Part shown: piece after piece, positions 55,738 to 64,000 of the stretch
Layout: each line of letters starts with the position of its first letter
Numbering within the stretch: position 1 is the stretch's first letter
DNA from: Loktanella sp. PT4BL
GTDB lineage: Bacteria > Pseudomonadota > Alphaproteobacteria > Rhodobacterales > Rhodobacteraceae
DNA: 64,000 bases
Assembly (NCBI RefSeq): GCF_003201935.1
Contig: NZ_QJJL01000001.1
Coordinates: 248,001-312,000, forward strand
Direction of reading: 5' to 3'
Position numbers and translations under genes: made by a program
The notes under the pieces: model-generated
What the model was told of the DNA's origin: nothing
Seen by the model: the letters and a program-made list of their open reading frames with translations, nothing else
Database searches by the model: none

Positions 55738-58700
55738 GTCCGCGACAACAGCGCAAGCGCTGCCTGCTTTTCAGGCGGTGCCGCACGACGGTGAAGCTGG
55801 CCAACCGCCTCAGCCAGAACCCCGGCATCTATTTCGCCCGCGCCCAATTGGTCGATCCGCGTGCGCAGCAACCAAAGCGCAGCACCCTGTTTGCTGGCAA
55901 TGGCCGCGGCCTCTTGGCGAAAACGCGCAGCACCGGCTGTGCCGCCTTCAATATCGCAGACAAGAGCATGCAGCCGGAGCACCTCTGGATACCAGCTATG
56001 CAGGCCGTCATGCCCGTTTTCGCGCACAGCCTGCAATGCGGTCTCATAGGCTGCGGTGATATCGCCGTGCTCAGCCTGTGCCAGCGCGTAATGCGCCCGG
56101 AAATAAGGGAGCCAGATATGCGCGCCCATTGCTTCATAGGTGCTGATCGCCTGCGCGAACTGCGCGAGCCCCTCGGCGCTGGCGCTCTCAGCGGGTTGCA
56201 TTACGTGCAACCACGCCGTGCCGGTGACCTGCCAGAAGGTTGAATCCTGTTTGGTGGCAATCGCGATCCCGCGCCGCACACGTTGAATGGCGGCGTCCTG
56301 CTGGCCTGCATAGTACAACGACACGGCGCCCCAGATCTGGGCCCAGGGTTGCATCACGGGGATATTCAGCTGCCGTTGATGGGCATCCGTTTCCATGATC
56401 ATTTCCGTGATCAGATGCGTTTGCCCGCAAATGGCGCGTGCCACGCAATCAAACATATGTGCCGCAGCGAATGTATCAGCGCCATAGCTGGCGATCATCG
56501 CGCCATGGGTGTTGATGTCGTAATGCTTGCGCAGCGATTTGAACGTGGTCAACGCTCTTGCGAAGTTGCCGGTGTAGAAATGCAAGGCCGTATCTGTATT
56601 CAAAGAGGCCAGCCGCAATTCGTTTTCGGGCCTGTCCGGCGGCGCTTTGTTCGCCGCTTTGCGCAACATATCGGCAAACCGCGTGGCGGCCTTCTTGTCG
56701 CCCGACACAATGGCATGGGTGAAGCTGCCGTAAAGGGCGGGACCGTTCGCAGAGGAATGTGCATCCTTGCCGCTTGCCAGCTTTGCGACGGTTTCAAAGG
56801 CTGCCTTTACCGAGTCAGCGGTAAATCCCTGCGTCTGCATCCGGATTGATCCCAGCGCCGAATAGCAGGCGATTTCGAGCGTGCGGACGTCGACGTTTGC
56901 AGGTGCTTTCGCGCACAGAGCAATGGCGGCCAGCACATGCGCTTCGGCATCGTCAAAGGCCCCCTGGGACAGTGCCCAGCGGCTGACCGAAAGATAATTC
57001 TCGATCGCCGGAATATGTTGTTCGGCGCGGCTGAGATGGGTCGTCAGCAGGGCCGGATTGCGCATCACTGCATCGACATGGTCTTGCTTGAGATGTGCTG
57101 CAATCCTGGCGTGATAGGCGATGCGCTTGTTCCGCAAGAGGCTGTCATAGGCCGCTTGGTGCAAGAGCGCATGCGCAAACCCCCATTTGGCAACATCAAG
57201 TTTTTTGAGCACACCTTTTCTGCAGGCCTCTTCCAGATGCATATCAAGGGGTGCGTGATCTGATGCGATGGCCTCGAGCGTGTCCAGGGTAAAGGTTTGC
57301 CCGATGACCGCTGCGCACTGCAATACGGCTTTGGTTGGTCCTGTCGCATCAATCTGATCCGCCAACAGGTCCTTCAGAGAGCCCGGAACATCTGCGGATA
57401 GGTTGTCGTCGACAGCGTTCCGCTTGGACAAATGCTCGATGAACAAAGGGATCCCTGCGGATTGTGAAATCACAAAGGCCTTTTGGCTGTGTGAGGGCGG
57501 TACATCTGCAATGGCATCGAGCATATCGGCGGCCTCCGCGTCGGAGAGTGGGGCGAGGGTAATCACCGTGATCCGGGACTGGTCGAGGTGCTTGCCGATT
57601 TTGCTATCGTCGCGGCTGGTCATCAGGATTTGATGATCATGATCGCCGGCGTTTTCCACAATATGCCGCAGGACGCCGAAACTGGCGTTGTCCAGCCAAT
57701 GCAGGTCCTCAAAAACAAGCAGCCCTTCGGGTTGTGCTGCACAAATCGCTTGCCAGAGGCTGTCTTCGATCAGCGCCTTGAGCGCCACATTGCTGCGATC
57801 AATCAAAAGGCTCTGGCCCTCGGGCAACCCCAAAACCAGTGCAAGCGCGCGTTGGGTTTCGTCTTCGAGGGCCGGGAAAACCGTGGCGATATCCGTGAAA
57901 TCCGGCAGGGTGCTGCCGGTCTTGTGCAAGAGCCACTGCGCGAAGGGCTGATAGCTGCTCGGTGTCTTGACGCCATCGGCGGCAAAGGTTGTCGCTGCGG
58001 GCGCCTCTTGCGCCAGATGCCGCGCAAGTGCGGATTTACCAATTCCGGCCTGCCCCAGCACCAGAACGGGATCACTGCTCAGACTGATCTGCGCGCGTGT
58101 GTCTTTACGCCCGACGAAGGGCGCGAAAGTTGTGACAGCCGGCGTTTGGTTTGCAAGTGGCCGGAACAGGGTCTGCGCCTCGGCGAAGCCTTTGAGGGTC
58201 TGGTTGCCGATTTCTTCTGTTGCGATAGCGCCGCGGAGCAGGGCCTTGGTGCTGGCCGAGATCAACACCGTGCCTGGGGCGGCCTGTTGCTGGACCCGCC
58301 GCGCAAGCGTGGTGACCATGCCGGTCGCGCGCGGCAGGTTTTCGCGCCCTCTGTCGATGCGCACAGCGGCATCACCCGTCGCCACTCCGATGCGCAGCCG
58401 CGTTGTGATGCCTTGGCTTGCTCCGGCGTTGATCTCCTCAAGGGCGGTCATCGCGGCACTGACAGCCCTCGACGCGGCGAGTTCGTCAGCGCGGGCGAGA
58501 CCGAAGAGTGCGACAACACCGTCCCCCAGATATTCTGTGACCTCGCCGCCTTGTGCCTCGATAATACGGCGCGCCTGACCGTAGAACTCTTCCAGCCAGT
58601 GTTCGAGATCCTCGGGATCAGCGCTGCTGGCGATGCTGCTGAACCCGACAATATCCATGAAAACAGCCGTAATCTGCCTGCGCTCACCTTGTGCGTGGCC

Positions 58701-58745
58701 AGTCGTCTGTGATGTGGGATCGCTGATCGCGTTATCTGTTCTCAT
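55734..58745 (-). CDS. class III adenylate/guanylate cyclase with AAA/NACHT-like ATPase and TPR region
   Basis: 1003 residues. The N-terminal cyclase domain (~20-195) has both metal-binding Asp residues, Asp31 in FMDIVGFS and Asp75 in YLGDGVVALFG. The purine-selecting lysine position is Glu71 and the transition-state Asn position is Thr146, while the Arg is kept (Arg150). A P-loop ATPase follows, with Walker A GQAGIGKS (231-238) and Walker B LLVFEDLHW (342-350). The C-terminal ~500 residues are helical repeats of TPR type. It resembles soluble-adenylyl-cyclase-like bacterial regulators. Its stop overlaps the Crp/Fnr start, suggesting that its product feeds that regulator. Confidence 0.9.
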   Translation of the reverse strand: MRTDNAISDPTSQTTGHAQGERRQITAVFMDIVGFSSIASSADPEDLEHWLEEFYGQARRIIEAQGGEVTEYLGDGVVALFGLARADELAASRAVSAAMTALEEINAGASQGITTRLRIGVATGDAAVRIDRGRENLPRATGMVTTLARRVQQQAAPGTVLISASTKALLRGAIATEEIGNQTLKGFAEAQTLFRPLANQTPAVTTFAPFVGRKDTRAQISLSSDPVLVLGQAGIGKSALARHLAQEAPAATTFAADGVKTPSSYQPFAQWLLHKTGSTLPDFTDIATVFPALEDETQRALALVLGLPEGQSLLIDRSNVALKALIEDSLWQAICAAQPEGLLVFEDLHWLDNASFGVLRHIVENAGDHDHQILMTSRDDSKIGKHLDQSRITVITLAPLSDAEAADMLDAIADVPPSHSQKAFVISQSAGIPLFIEHLSKRNAVDDNLSADVPGSLKDLLADQIDATGPTKAVLQCAAVIGQTFTLDTLEAIASDHAPLDMHLEEACRKGVLKKLDVAKWGFAHALLHQAAYDSLLRNKRIAYHARIAAHLKQDHVDAVMRNPALLTTHLSRAEQHIPAIENYLSVSRWALSQGAFDDAEAHVLAAIALCAKAPANVDVRTLEIACYSALGSIRMQTQGFTADSVKAAFETVAKLASGKDAHSSANGPALYGSFTHAIVSGDKKAATRFADMLRKAANKAPPDRPENELRLASLNTDTALHFYTGNFARALTTFKSLRKHYDINTHGAMIASYGADTFAAAHMFDCVARAICGQTHLITEMIMETDAHQRQLNIPVMQPWAQIWGAVSLYYAGQQDAAIQRVRRGIAIATKQDSTFWQVTGTAWLHVMQPAESASAEGLAQFAQAISTYEAMGAHIWLPYFRAHYALAQAEHGDITAAYETALQAVRENGHDGLHSWYPEVLRLHALVCDIEGGTAGAARFRQEAAAIASKQGAALWLLRTRIDQLGAGEIDAGVLAEAVGQLHRRAAPPEKQAALALLSRT

Positions 58746-58829
58746 GCGGCTGCCACTATATGCGTGTTTTCAGCGCTTCCAAGCGCCGAATGCAGATAGC
58801 CTCGCCCGCATACGTCCTTTGAAGGCGCT

Positions 58830-59603
58830 CTATTTGCCCTGCCAGACCGGTGCGCGCTTTTCAATGAACGCGCGCGCGCCTTCGGCGGCGTCGGCGGTCT
58901 GCCCGATTTGATGGATGATCTCGTCATTGGCGGGCCAATGGGCAGCATCATTCTCCGCCAGTGCCCTGGTGGCGATGGCCAGCGTGTGGCGCACCGCCAG
59001 CGGGGCGTTTGCGGCGATCTGGGCGGCGATGGTCTGGGCGGTCTGCAAGGCGGTACCATCGGGGGTGATACGATTGATGAGCCCCCAGTCGGCGGCCTCT
59101 TGCGCGCCGAAAGCGGCCCCTGTCAGCAGGATTTCATTGGCCCGCACCCGCGGGATCGTCACCGGCAGGCGCACGGCGCCGCCCGCACCGGGGATCAGCC
59201 CGATCCGCACTTCGGGCAACGCAAACTGTGTCGATGCCCCGGCAACAACCAGATCGCAGGCCAACATCATTTCAAACCCACCGGCGAGTGCGGCCCCTTC
59301 CACGGCGGCAATGACGGGCTTTGTGCGGGCGCGCTTTACGAAACCGCCAAAGCCGTACTGACCAAAGAGGATCACATCGCCTGCGCCCGCCGCAAAGGCC
59401 TTGAGGTCCATACCCGCGCAGAAAAGCGCACCTGTGCCGTTCAGGATCGCAACACGTACATCGGGGTCCGCCTCGACCTTGTCGAATGCCGCGCGGATAC
59501 CGTCGCAGACCTCCGGGTTGATGGCATTGCGCTGGTCCGGGCGGTTCAACGTGACCGTCGCGATGCCATTTTCGGCGTGATAAAGAACAACATCATTGCT
59601 CAT
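58830..59603 (-). CDS. enoyl-CoA hydratase-related protein
   Basis: 257 residues from the ATG at 59603, with AGGAAG upstream. Crotonase motifs are NGTGALFCAGMDLKAFA (oxyanion hole) and AALAGGFEMMLACDLV, with ALPEVRIGLIPGAGGAVRLP in the region that carries the catalytic Glu. It overlaps the acyl-CoA synthetase gene by 11 nt, so the pair probably activates and then hydrates an acyl or aromatic acid. The substrate is unknown. Confidence 0.9.
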   Translation of the reverse strand: MSNDVVLYHAENGIATVTLNRPDQRNAINPEVCDGIRAAFDKVEADPDVRVAILNGTGALFCAGMDLKAFAAGAGDVILFGQYGFGGFVKRARTKPVIAAVEGAALAGGFEMMLACDLVVAGASTQFALPEVRIGLIPGAGGAVRLPVTIPRVRANEILLTGAAFGAQEAADWGLINRITPDGTALQTAQTIAAQIAANAPLAVRHTLAIATRALAENDAAHWPANDEIIHQIGQTADAAEGARAFIEKRAPVWQGK

Positions 59604-61236
59604 TTTCGGCTTCCTCTGCTGCACGCGCCCGCAAGGTGGCGCGGATAATCTTGCCGGTCGTGGTCATGGGCATATCATGGATGAAGCGGACGACGCGGGG
59701 GAATTCATAGGCGGCAAGTCTGGTTTTGACGTGTTCTGCGATCTCGGCGGCCAGAGCATCTGACGCGTCAAAGCCTGCGGCAAGTTGAATATAGGCAGCT
59801 ACCGCTGATCCGCGGATCGCATCAGGTTTGCCGACAACGCCCGCCAACTGCACCGCAGGATGGGTCAGCAGGCAGTCTTCGATCTCGGCGGGACCGATGC
59901 GGTAGCCGCCGGAACTGATGATGTCATCGTCGCGGCCGATGAATTGCAGGCGGCCTGTGGGTGTCTTGCGGCCCCGATCACCGGTCAGCAGCCATTTTTC
60001 GCCTGCAATATCAATGAATTTCCGGGCCGTGGCGTCAGGGTTGTTCCAATAGTGCAGAAACATCACCGGATCAGGTGCACGCACGGCGATGCTGCCCTCT
60101 TCGCCGGTGGTGCAAAGCGTGCGGGTTTCTTCGTTCACAACGTCAACTCTGTGGCCCGGCACGGCAAAGCCCATGACGCCCGGTTCTGCCGGCGCAAGGG
60201 CCGCGCAGGATGAGACGATCATGTTGCACTCGGTCTGCCCGTAGAATTCGTTGATGGTGGTGCCAAAGACCTGCTGGCCCCACGCGATAAGCTCCTTGCC
60301 CAAGGTTTCGCCGCCCGAGGCGACCGAGCGCATGGGAACAGGTTCGGCGGGTGTATCAAGGCGCATAAGTTTGAGCGCGGTTGGCGGCAGGAATGCGTTC
60401 TGAATACCGTGGGTGCGGATCAGGTCAAATGCGGCTTGCGCGGTGAATTTGCGGAACCGGCAGGCCACGACCGGCACGCCATGGTGCAGCGCGGGCATCA
60501 GCACATCAAGCAAACCGCCGATCCATGCCCAATCGGCGGGTGTCCAGATCTTGTCGCCGGGCTGGGGAAAGAAATCATGGCTCATTTCCACACCGGGCAG
60601 ATGCCCCAGAAGAACGCGGTGGGCATGCAGGGCCCCTTTGGGTGCGCCAGTCGTGCCTGAGGTATAGATCAGGATGGCAGGGTCATCTGCCTTGGTTGGA
60701 TGCGGGGTAAAATCGGTGGATTGCGCGTCGCAGAGTGTCTGAAAGTCTGTGGTCTGCGTGTTCTTGCCATCAACGCTGATCACCGTGCGCAGATCGGGCA
60801 GTTGGGGCATCAGATTCAGGATCTTTTGCGTATTTTCACTGTTGGTGATGATCGTCGTGGTGCCTGAATCCCGCAGTCTGTGGCGCAGTGCATCAGGCCC
60901 GAAAAGTGTAAAAAGCGGCAGGGAAACGCAGCCCATTTTGGTGATCGCCGCATGCGCCACCGCCGTTTCAAAACACTGCGGCAACAGCACCGCGATCCGG
61001 TCGCCCACAGTGGCCATTTGTGACAGGGCATTGGCAAGCTGGTTGGAGCGGTCGCGCAGTGCCGCAAAACTGTGTTCCGTGGCGTTGCCATCGGCGTCAA
61101 TATCAATGATCGCGCAGCGGTCAGGTGTCAGGTCGGAATGCCTGTCGCAAATGTCGACGCCGATGTTGTAATTATCGGGGATGCGCCACCTGAAGTGATC
61201 GCGGGTTTCGGTGATGGTTGGGTGTTTGACGAGCAT
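59593..61236 (-). CDS. AMP-binding acyl-CoA synthetase
   Basis: 547 residues from the ATG at 61236, or 551 from 61248. ANL-superfamily motifs are in order: LIYTSGTTGAPKGALHAH (P-loop), INEFYGQTECNM, TGDRGRKTPTGRLQFIGRDDDIISSGGYRI (hinge) and the C-terminal catalytic lysine in MTTTGKIIRATLR. It resembles medium-chain or acetyl-like acyl-CoA synthetases. It is cytoplasmic, adenylating a carboxylic acid then forming the thioester. It is divergent from the two-component genes and coupled to the downstream hydratase. Confidence 0.92.
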   Translation of the reverse strand: MLVKHPTITETRDHFRWRIPDNYNIGVDICDRHSDLTPDRCAIIDIDADGNATEHSFAALRDRSNQLANALSQMATVGDRIAVLLPQCFETAVAHAAITKMGCVSLPLFTLFGPDALRHRLRDSGTTTIITNSENTQKILNLMPQLPDLRTVISVDGKNTQTTDFQTLCDAQSTDFTPHPTKADDPAILIYTSGTTGAPKGALHAHRVLLGHLPGVEMSHDFFPQPGDKIWTPADWAWIGGLLDVLMPALHHGVPVVACRFRKFTAQAAFDLIRTHGIQNAFLPPTALKLMRLDTPAEPVPMRSVASGGETLGKELIAWGQQVFGTTINEFYGQTECNMIVSSCAALAPAEPGVMGFAVPGHRVDVVNEETRTLCTTGEEGSIAVRAPDPVMFLHYWNNPDATARKFIDIAGEKWLLTGDRGRKTPTGRLQFIGRDDDIISSGGYRIGPAEIEDCLLTHPAVQLAGVVGKPDAIRGSAVAAYIQLAAGFDASDALAAEIAEHVKTRLAAYEFPRVVRFIHDMPMTTTGKIIRATLRARAAEEAENEQ

Positions 61237-61430
61237 AATGAGCGACAAATTGAGCGTCTATGTCATGGCTGTCAAACGAAGAACACAATCGGTGGATTGA
61301 TGCGACGTGCCGAGGGGGTTGGCACGGCCTTTTGTTCCGCGAAACCGCCGCGTTTGACTGCCACAAAAGACTGTGTCCGGTGACTCATATTCGCCCAAAT
61401 TTTGCCACCTCGCGGAATTACGCAAGGAGT

Positions 61431-62093
61431 ATGCGTATTCTCATTGCCGAAGACGAGCCTGTGCTCGCCAGCCAACTCAAGAAAACACTGGTGTCCGAGG
61501 GGCTCACCGTTGACGTGGCAGTCGACGGTGCCGAAGCGCAGTATCTTGGTGAAACTGAACCCTATGACGTGATCATTCTGGACCTCGGCCTGCCCATTCG
61601 GGATGGTCTGACGGTGCTGAAGAATTTGCGCAGCGGCGGCAATGATACCGCGATTCTGATCCTGACAGCGCGCAACGACTGGACGGACCGCGTGGATGGT
61701 CTTGATGCGGGTGCGGATGATTATCTGACCAAGCCGTTCCATATGGCGGAACTTTCGGCGCGGGTGCGTGCCCTGATCCGCCGCAAGGCAGGCAAAGCGA
61801 CGCCGGTTTTCACAAAGGATGACGTGACCTTTGATACTCGTAACAATCAGGTTACCGTTCAAGGCGTGCCAACCAATCTGACGTCACAGGAAATCGCGGT
61901 GCTGTCCTATCTGTTCCACAACTCGGGTCGGCTTGTGTCACGGACGGAGCTGTCCGATCATATCTATCAGCATGAAGGTGACCGTGATTCCAACACGATC
62001 GCTGTCTTTGTGAACCGTCTCCGCAAGAAACTGGGGAGCAACCTGATCGAGACTGTGCGCGGTAGGGGCTACGTTATCAAAGCAACCGCATGA
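61431..62093 (+). CDS. OmpR/PhoB-family response regulator
   Basis: 220 residues from the ATG at 61431; the longer frame from 61260 adds 57 non-conserved residues. The receiver domain has acidic pocket Glu7-Asp8-Glu9, phospho-acceptor Asp51 (ILDLGLPIRDG), Thr79 and Lys101 (TKPF). The DNA-binding winged helix ends with NTIAVFVNRLRKKLGSNLIETVRGRGYVI. It most resembles PhoP/QseB-type regulators. AAGGAG sits unusually close to the ATG (one intervening base). It overlaps the kinase start by 4 nt. Confidence 0.93.
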   Translation: MRILIAEDEPVLASQLKKTLVSEGLTVDVAVDGAEAQYLGETEPYDVIILDLGLPIRDGLTVLKNLRSGGNDTAILILTARNDWTDRVDGLDAGADDYLTKPFHMAELSARVRALIRRKAGKATPVFTKDDVTFDTRNNQVTVQGVPTNLTSQEIAVLSYLFHNSGRLVSRTELSDHIYQHEGDRDSNTIAVFVNRLRKKLGSNLIETVRGRGYVIKATA

Positions 62094-63442
62094 CATCCTT
62101 ACGCGCCCGCGCAGTGACAGGCGGCATCCTTTGGGCGGTCGCGATCATCGTTTTGGGTTTGGCGGGCCTGTCATCCTATATGGCATCACAGGCCCAAGCC
62201 CGTTTTCTTGATGTGCTGGAAACACGCCATTCGCAGGCTGTCGTTGCGGTTACAAACAATAGCGACACCACCGATGGTCTGGACCGCGCGATCGGTGATC
62301 TGGTGTATCAGGTCCCGCTGTCGGGTCAGTACTGGCAGGTCGAGACCGAGGATGGCAGGATTTATGCGTCGCCATCGTTGGGAGAGGCGCGTTTGCCCGC
62401 CGCAGTCGGGCGCTCGGAGGTTGCCCAGCGGCGTGAGTTTCTGGGCCCCAATAACGAAGCCCTGTTTGGTATAGGTCAATGGATCCCCGTTCGTGATGGC
62501 GCGCTTTGGCATGTTCAGGTGGCCTCGTCGCTGCGGAGTTTTGATGAAGAGCAGATGGACCTGCGGCGCACGCTTTTGACGGCTTTTGCTTTTGTTGCCT
62601 TCATGGGCGTCTTGGGTGCGTTGACACAGGTTGCACTAGTCTTGCGGCCTCTCAACAAGCTGCGGCAGGACGTTTCCGGCAAATGGGAACAGGACGGCGG
62701 GATGAAAGTCGCCGACTATCCGGTCGAGGTTGCCCCGTTGGTGAATGACATCAACACCCTGATGGAGCGCAACCGCGATATCATGCGCCGCTCACGCAGG
62801 CAGGCTGCAGACCTCGCCCATGCCATCAAGACCCCGTCGGCCATTATGCGCAACGAGTTGGATATGCTCATTATGAACGGCCATGATGTGCATGAAGCCG
62901 TGGATGCGTTGGATCGGCTGGATGCGCAGCTCAAACGGTCCTTTGCGCGGATGCGCGCGGATGGCACTGACAGCACGATGGCTGTTGCGACGCCGCTGGA
63001 TGTCGCCCTGGGCCGCATGCAGCGTGCCTTTAATGCGCTTGCACAAAACGAAGGCAAGACATTCACCGCCAGTTTTGATCCCGGAATGCGCGTGCGTATG
63101 GACCAGAGCGATTTTGAAGAGGTGATGGGCAACCTTCTGGACAATGCGCTGAAGTGGGCCGCCTCTGAGGTGCGGCTAAAAGCGGACCTGACGAAAGACG
63201 GCCAGATCATGATCACCATTGCGGATGACGGCCCTGGTATTCCCAAGGAAGAGATCGCCAAGGCCACCCAGAGCGGGCAGCGGCTTGATACATCCAAGCC
63301 CGGTACCGGTCTCGGGCTCGCGATTGCGCATGACTTGATCCATGCCTACGGCGGCAAGATCCTGCTGTCCAAGGATGAAACACTCGGCGGGCTGGCCGTG
63401 CATCTGCGTTTGCCTGTCGCGGCCTCTAAGCGCCCCGATTAA
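62090..63442 (+). CDS. sensor histidine kinase
   Basis: 450 residues. Membrane helices lie at ~11-31 and ~163-185 and enclose a ~130-residue periplasmic sensor. A HAMP-like linker is followed by the phospho-acceptor His244 (ADLAHAIKTPSA), N box (344-356, MGNLLDNALKWA), DDGPGIP (379-385) and GTGLGL (405-410). It pairs with the upstream response regulator through an ATGA overlap. The PhoQ-like layout suggests envelope or cation sensing, but the signal is unknown. Its 3' end overlaps the YcjF-like gene by 17 nt. Confidence 0.94.
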   Translation: MTSLRARAVTGGILWAVAIIVLGLAGLSSYMASQAQARFLDVLETRHSQAVVAVTNNSDTTDGLDRAIGDLVYQVPLSGQYWQVETEDGRIYASPSLGEARLPAAVGRSEVAQRREFLGPNNEALFGIGQWIPVRDGALWHVQVASSLRSFDEEQMDLRRTLLTAFAFVAFMGVLGALTQVALVLRPLNKLRQDVSGKWEQDGGMKVADYPVEVAPLVNDINTLMERNRDIMRRSRRQAADLAHAIKTPSAIMRNELDMLIMNGHDVHEAVDALDRLDAQLKRSFARMRADGTDSTMAVATPLDVALGRMQRAFNALAQNEGKTFTASFDPGMRVRMDQSDFEEVMGNLLDNALKWAASEVRLKADLTKDGQIMITIADDGPGIPKEEIAKATQSGQRLDTSKPGTGLGLAIAHDLIHAYGGKILLSKDETLGGLAVHLRLPVAASKRPD

Positions 63443-64000
63443 AGAGTCCGCTCATGGCACGGCTGACAAGGCCGCTGACCGAAGGTTTCCTGGCGGCATG
63501 GAATGGCAGGGGGCGGCAAACTTCAATCGCAGCAACGCCAACGCGAGCGGTGAGTGCGCCGTTGATAACGCCCTCGCCAAAGCGCCGAGAGACCTTTGAC
63601 AGCACCCCGCCGCCGGCAACCGAGCTGATCAGATCATCACCCACAGCGACGGCACCGGTTGCGACCAGATGGGTCAGCACGGTGCGCGTCAGCCGCCAGC
63701 TGCCCAAGGTCCCTGCGCGGCCGCCATAGATTTCTGCGATCCGCCGGATCATGCGCAGATTTGCGGTGAGGGCCGTGAAAAGATCGGCCAAGGCGATGGG
63801 GACGATTGCGGTGACAGTCGCGACCTGCCTTGCGGCGGCCTCGACTTCGCGCTGGGCGCGGGCGTCAAGCGGGGTGAGAAGTGTGGTCTCAGCCAGGCCA
63901 AGCAAGCCGTCGGCATCAAGCACTTCATCGCGGCGGGACGTCAGTTCGGCGCGTCCCCAAGCGGTGTCCTCGCGGTTGCCATAGAGCTTTTCCAGTGAAG
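63426..64000 (-). CDS. YcjF / TIGR01620 (DUF697) family protein, N-terminus beyond right edge
   Basis: The reading frame is open from the right edge to a stop at 63426, giving the C-terminal 190 residues. EKLYGNREDTAWGRAELTSRRDEVLDADGLLGLAE leads into a helical region rich in Ala/Val (VATVTAIVPIALADLFTALTANLRMIRRIAEIYGG) typical of DUF697. Such inner-membrane proteins are usually coded next to YcjX, a GTPase-like stress protein, which may lie just outside the window. An internal ATG at 63923 is not the true start. Confidence 0.85.
   Translation of the reverse strand, partial: SLEKLYGNREDTAWGRAELTSRRDEVLDADGLLGLAETTLLTPLDARAQREVEAAARQVATVTAIVPIALADLFTALTANLRMIRRIAEIYGGRAGTLGSWRLTRTVLTHLVATGAVAVGDDLISSVAGGGVLSKVSRRFGEGVINGALTARVGVAAIEVCRPLPFHAARKPSVSGLVSRAMSGLFNRGA

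Noticed and set aside
57588-58712. 374-codon plus-strand open frame opposite the cyclase gene
   Set aside because: Lies wholly antisense to the cyclase and ATPase domains; a shadow frame in GC-rich sequence.

Overview
The window looks like chromosomal core sequence from a marine alphaproteobacterium of the family Rhodobacteraceae (Roseobacter group). The pointers are an RpoE/ChrR-type sigma/anti-sigma pair divergent from a five-gene operon known from Rhodobacter sphaeroides, an F1 ATPase operon (atpHAGDC) without F0 genes, and lineage-typical families (DUF2125, DUF3035, DUF4170, DUF1674, DciA-type DUF721, TIGR01459, DUF2161). Species cannot be assigned. I saw no rRNA, tRNA, CRISPR array, insertion sequence or prophage block.

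Region by region. 1-3296 (minus): SDR, enoyl-CoA hydratase, MscS channel and a flavoprotein cut by the left edge. 3416-9652 (plus): DUF2125, PmbA, CysQ-like phosphatase, DUF4170, a KdtA-like glycosyltransferase and LpxK (lipid A). 9649-11988 (minus): CaiB-type CoA transferase, DsbA, DciA; then MutY and an AlkB-type alkane hydroxylase (plus). 14311-20344: the singlet-oxygen module, with rpoE-chrR on plus and a five-gene minus operon (FAD oxidoreductase, DUF1365, MFS, DUF3833, SDR). The two transcripts start from promoters with the same layout, TGATCC-N16-CGTAAY. 20418-32912 (minus): SDR, RmuC, MutL, two M16 peptidases, DUF3035 lipoprotein, LspA, PurH, heparinase-like protein, RsmB-type methyltransferase.

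32985-38423 holds a DUF1674 protein, a polysaccharide-export lipoprotein, a large RTX protein, GalE and a DUF2793 protein. 38771-43658 is atpHAGDC. 43743-46098 has a lipoprotein divergent from an H-type lectin protein, then prs. 46071-52375 holds an isomerase, an alpha/beta hydrolase, threonine aldolase, YcgN, RibF, MaoC, a HAD hydrolase and PpaC. 52522-54231 holds DUF2161 and TraB/GumN proteins, converging on a pair of palindromes.

54296-58745 is the least ordinary stretch. A 1003-residue cyclase/ATPase protein overlaps a Crp/Fnr regulator by 4 nt, followed by an uncatalogued 32-residue membrane ORF and a small gene with a frame-disrupted upstream region. 58830-64000 has an enoyl-CoA hydratase/acyl-CoA synthetase pair, a two-component system and a YcjF-like gene cut by the right edge.

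Most genes are ordinary housekeeping or envelope genes. No wholly new multi-gene system is evident. The best leads are the paired RpoE promoters, the cyclase with altered catalytic residues beside a cAMP-competent regulator, the 32-residue ORF, two near-consensus CtrA boxes, and several short repeat arrays between genes.
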